From Pseudomonas mosselii (GTDB lineage Bacteria; Pseudomonadota; Gammaproteobacteria; Pseudomonadales; Pseudomonadaceae): 64,000 nucleotides of DNA. The stretch covers positions 1 to 64,000 of the forward strand of contig NZ_QJRP01000007.1 in the NCBI RefSeq assembly GCF_003205295.1, in the 5' to 3' direction. This document shows, piece after piece, positions 61,632 to 64,000 of this stretch. The notes under the pieces were generated by a model, which was not told the DNA's origin, did no database searches, and saw only the letters and a list, made by a program, of their open reading frames with translations. The translations under genes were made by a program, and so were the position numbers. Numbering within the stretch: position 1 is the stretch's first letter; the number at the start of each line of letters is the position of its first letter.

Positions 61632-61660
61632 TTGCAAATGGGTCCGATAGAAGGCATAGT
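61632..61660 (+). promoter_or_regulatory. Candidate sigma-70 promoter of the first NlpC/P60 gene
   Basis: TTGCAA (61632-61637) and CATAGT (61655-61660) are separated by 17 bp, about 38 bp before the start codon. The region is AT-richer than its surroundings. Confidence 0.35.
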
Positions 61661-61697
61661 TTCCCCCTTCTAAAGGACTACAGACACGGTCGTGCCC

Positions 61698-62333
61698 ATG
61701 CTGAAGCGCTTCGCACCCCTCGTGCCACTTGCACTTGTCACCCTTCTTTACGGCTGCGCCTCCACCGGCCCGGTCGCACCCTCGCAGGATCACCGCGTGG
61801 CCGCCGAGCAATCGGTCAAGGCCAAGGCTTCCGCGTCTTCCGTATTCACCGAGGAAGAACTGGCCAGCGAAGACGACCTCGAGGCCTTCTCCAGCAACAG
61901 CAAGCCGTACCAGCTGCCTGTGCTGGCCGACAGCATTCTCGAACGCGGCATGGCCCTGATCGGTACCCGCTACCGCTTCGGCGGCACCTCCGAGAAGTCC
62001 GGCTTCGACTGCAGCGGTTTCATCGGCTACCTGTTCCGCGAAGAGGCGGGCATGAACCTGCCGCGCTCGACCCGCGAGATGATCAATGTTGACGCGCCCA
62101 AGGTGGCCCGCAACAAGCTCAAGCCCGGCGACCTGCTGTTCTTCAGCACCAACGGCCGTGGCCGCGTCAGCCATGCCGGCATCTACCTGGGTGACAACCA
62201 GTTCATCCACTCCAGCAGCCGCCGCAGCGGTGGCGTGCGTATCGACAGTCTGGGCGATCGCTACTGGAGCAAGACCTTCATCGAGGCAAAACGCGCGCTC
62301 GCCATGGCGCCGACCACGATCTCGCGCAATTGA
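61698..62333 (+). CDS. NlpC/P60 family lipoprotein, probable peptidoglycan endopeptidase
   Basis: 211 residues from ATG 61698 (a GTG at 61692 is an alternative). Lipobox TLLYGC near residue 18. Catalytic Cys in GFDCSGFIGYLF, His in RVSHAGIYLGDNQFIHSSS, as in NlpC/P60 cysteine peptidases that cut D-Glu/mDAP links. An acidic linker separates anchor and enzyme. A close paralogue follows. Confidence 0.9.
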   Translation: MLKRFAPLVPLALVTLLYGCASTGPVAPSQDHRVAAEQSVKAKASASSVFTEEELASEDDLEAFSSNSKPYQLPVLADSILERGMALIGTRYRFGGTSEKSGFDCSGFIGYLFREEAGMNLPRSTREMINVDAPKVARNKLKPGDLLFFSTNGRGRVSHAGIYLGDNQFIHSSSRRSGGVRIDSLGDRYWSKTFIEAKRALAMAPTTISRN

Positions 62334-62358
62334 TTTGATATCAAAATGCTGTAACCTC

Positions 62359-62393
62359 GCACGGCGGCGTAGCTGAAAAGCTTGCCGCCGTGC
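62359..62393 (+). other. Strong hairpin between the two NlpC/P60 genes
   Basis: GCACGGCGGC (62359-62368) pairs with GCCGCCGTGC (62384-62393). The loop itself contains AGCT-GAAA-AGCT, a second stem with a GAAA tetraloop. There is no T run, so it is a poor terminator; it may be an RNA processing or stability element. Confidence 0.6.
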
Positions 62394-62479
62394 GCATTTA
62401 CAGAAAGCGTCTAATCTAAATTCTCAACTCTTTTTACCTTCGGCCGTGGCCGTCGGATTCTCGACAGGACGTTCGCATC

Positions 62480-63013
62480 ATGGCGATGTTGGCGCGCTTC
62501 GCACTCCTTTCCCTGGTGGCCCTGCTTGCGGCCTGCTCCAGCCGTGCGCCCACGCCGGCGCCGGTACCCAAGACGCCGATGGTGTTCAATCAGGCATCTT
62601 CCTCGCCAGCAGCGGACGACGTGCTGTTCCGCGCCATCGGCCTGGTGGGCACGCCGTATCGCTGGGGGGGCAACACACCGGATGCCGGGTTCGATTGCAG
62701 CGGCCTGATCGGCTACGTCTACCGTGACGCCGCGGGCATCAGCCTGCCGCGCTCGACCCGCGAGATGATCGTCATGCACGCGCCGAACGTGGATATCAAT
62801 GCGCTGCAGTCGGGTGACCTGGTGTTCTTCGCCACCAGCGGTGGGTCGCAGGTCAGCCATGCCGGGATCTACGTGGGTGAAGGGCGCTTCGTCCATGCGC
62901 CTTCCAGCGGCGGCACCGTGCGCCTGGACTACCTGTCGAACAGCTACTGGGCCAAGGCCTACCTGCAGGCCAAGCGCGTACTGCCGCCTGGGCACCTGGC
63001 GCAGAATCCCTGA
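62480..63013 (+). CDS. NlpC/P60 family lipoprotein, paralogue of the preceding gene
   Basis: 177 residues. Lipobox ALLAAC near residue 19. Catalytic Cys in GFDCSGLIGYVYRDAAGI, His in QVSHAGIYVGEGRFVHAPS. LPRSTREM is shared with the upstream paralogue, so the pair probably arose by tandem duplication. The linker is shorter than in the first copy. Confidence 0.9.
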   Translation: MAMLARFALLSLVALLAACSSRAPTPAPVPKTPMVFNQASSSPAADDVLFRAIGLVGTPYRWGGNTPDAGFDCSGLIGYVYRDAAGISLPRSTREMIVMHAPNVDINALQSGDLVFFATSGGSQVSHAGIYVGEGRFVHAPSSGGTVRLDYLSNSYWAKAYLQAKRVLPPGHLAQNP

Positions 63014-63120
63014 GTCACGCCTTGCGGGCCGTTGAGCCGTCCGCGCAAGTATCTACCGCTCCCCACCGGCCGCCAGTGGCCAGGATGCTCGTCCGATAAC
63101 GACATTCCGGGAGTGGGGCA

Positions 63121-64000
63121 TGAGCACGATCAAGGAGCGCGTGGAGCGCAGTCTCGGTGCATTGGACGCAGGGCGGCCGCTGGCCGGCCTGGTTGATGAG
63201 ATCATCGGCGCGTACCCAGACCCTTACGAGCTGGCGCGCCAGCATGCGCAGCGCATCCTGTCCAAGCACACGGGCAGGGCGATGGACCCGAGGTTCGTCT
63301 GGTGGCACCAGTTCGACAGGGCCAGCACCAGCAGTCGGAGTTTCACCGGGTGGTGGCACAGCGGCCCGCCCAGCAAGTCGATGCATCTTGCCGAACTGGT
63401 GGTCCAGCGTTTCGACGCCCGCTTCCAGCAGGCGCCCGATGAGCTGGACCTGTATGGCGGATTCTATCGCCAGGGGGACCATGCCAGCGCGTTCGATGAG
63501 CGCAATGAAGTGCCGATGCTGGGTAGGGTGGTGCAGCAGGATCTGTGGGCGCTGGACTTTGCCGTCGCCTATCGTGCCGAGCTCGCGAGCTTCTGGTCCA
63601 CCTACGGTGACAAGTTTCGTGTGCTGGCCAAGATCAATCTGCTGGGCCAGGTGCACGCCGCCAAGCGCGACGGGCGTATTACCGTCGATGACTGGACCCG
63701 ACTGCGTGCCATGGTCAGCCATGAGCTGAGCGTCACCGGTGTGCCGACGCTGGACATGCTGCAGCGCGACAGCACCGCGAACCCGCTGGTCGCAAGCCGC
63801 TATGCGATCGACCGGGTCGACCGAGGCTGCCTTTACAGTTTCGCGGCGCAGGACGGTCGGGTGGTGCTCTACCGCCCATGGGCGACTGAAGCGTTGAAGG
63901 GGTTCGAATCCGAGCTGGCCATGGCCCGCTGGTTGCGCGAACAGCTGCAGGACGCCGACACGCTGAATGCATTCATCCACGCCGCACACATCGACGCCCG
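63121..64000 (+). CDS. N-terminal part of a DUF6543 (dermonecrotic-toxin-like) protein, cut by window end
   Basis: An open frame starts at ATG 63121 (GGGAG upstream) and runs without a stop to the window edge, 293 codons. It reads MSTIKERVERSLGALDAGRP and includes FVWWHQFDRAST, ASFWSTYGDKFRVLAKINLLGQ, GRVVLYRPWATEALKGFESE and MARWLREQL. These segments recall the DUF6543 domain of large pseudomonad toxin-like proteins, often followed by leucine-rich repeats and an NEL ubiquitin-ligase domain. What follows lies outside the window. No signal peptide is visible. Confidence 0.6.

Overview
The window looks like a chromosomal segment of a Pseudomonas putida-group bacterium. It is GC-rich, and protein order and sequence recall P. 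putida: oprH-phoP-phoQ, pcpS, dctA, gacS/ldhA, cysM-rlmD-relA-mazG and purMN. Many short palindromic REP elements of pseudomonad type (core TGTGGGAGCGG) fill the intergenic gaps. The window opens in the last ~76 bases of a 5S rRNA gene with its terminator, so it starts at the end of an rrn operon. No tRNA, CRISPR array or insertion sequence was found.

Layout. 0.5-2.2 kb: an acetolactate-synthase-like ThDP enzyme. 2.4-7.5 kb: a compact same-strand cluster of amino-acid 2-monooxygenase-like flavoenzyme, nitrilase-family amidase, an internally duplicated membrane protein and an asparaginase. It looks like an amino acid-to-amide-to-acid catabolic islet. 7.6-17.6 kb: housekeeping and accessory metabolism (YecA-type protein, GST, a fused PNPOx/FNR/ferredoxin enzyme, LysR, two MocR-type regulators, a lactate-permease-family transporter, GNAT).

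17.7-22.5 kb is the accessory island. It holds an orphan HipB-like XRE regulator, a Bro-N (antirepressor-like) gene preceded on its own strand by a structured leader and a C4/CI-like antisense RNA candidate, and a visibly AT-richer, translationally coupled operon of a PP2C phosphatase and two Ser/Thr kinases. This operon is the best candidate for an undescribed system. It abuts nrdB and ends at a shared terminator.

22.5-27.7 kb: class Ia ribonucleotide reductase nrdB and nrdA, each with its own NrdR-box pair, and a DnaA box upstream of nrdA. 28-36.6 kb: RstAB-like two-component system, phosphopantetheinyl transferase, dienelactone hydrolase, oprH-phoP-phoQ with a four-half-site PhoP array, and dctA with a sigma-54 promoter and palindromic upstream sites. 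36.8-43.8 kb: sprT, Yip1 protein, ttcA, a Tag-like glycosylase, DUF2069-wrbA-arsC operon, a thioredoxin-like lipoprotein, META lipoprotein and D-lactate dehydrogenase. 43.9-49 kb: GacS and a divergent two-component pair. 49.2-58.2 kb: cysM-rlmD, relA, mazG, DUF2058, DUF3108, purN-purM. 58.5-63 kb: DUF2066, PerM-like permease, hda, two NlpC/P60 lipoproteins. The window ends inside a gene resembling the N-terminus of a large DUF6543 (dermonecrotic-toxin-like) protein.

Starts were chosen by Shine-Dalgarno position, family length and overlap with neighbours. All functional names are by recognition of sequence, without database search.
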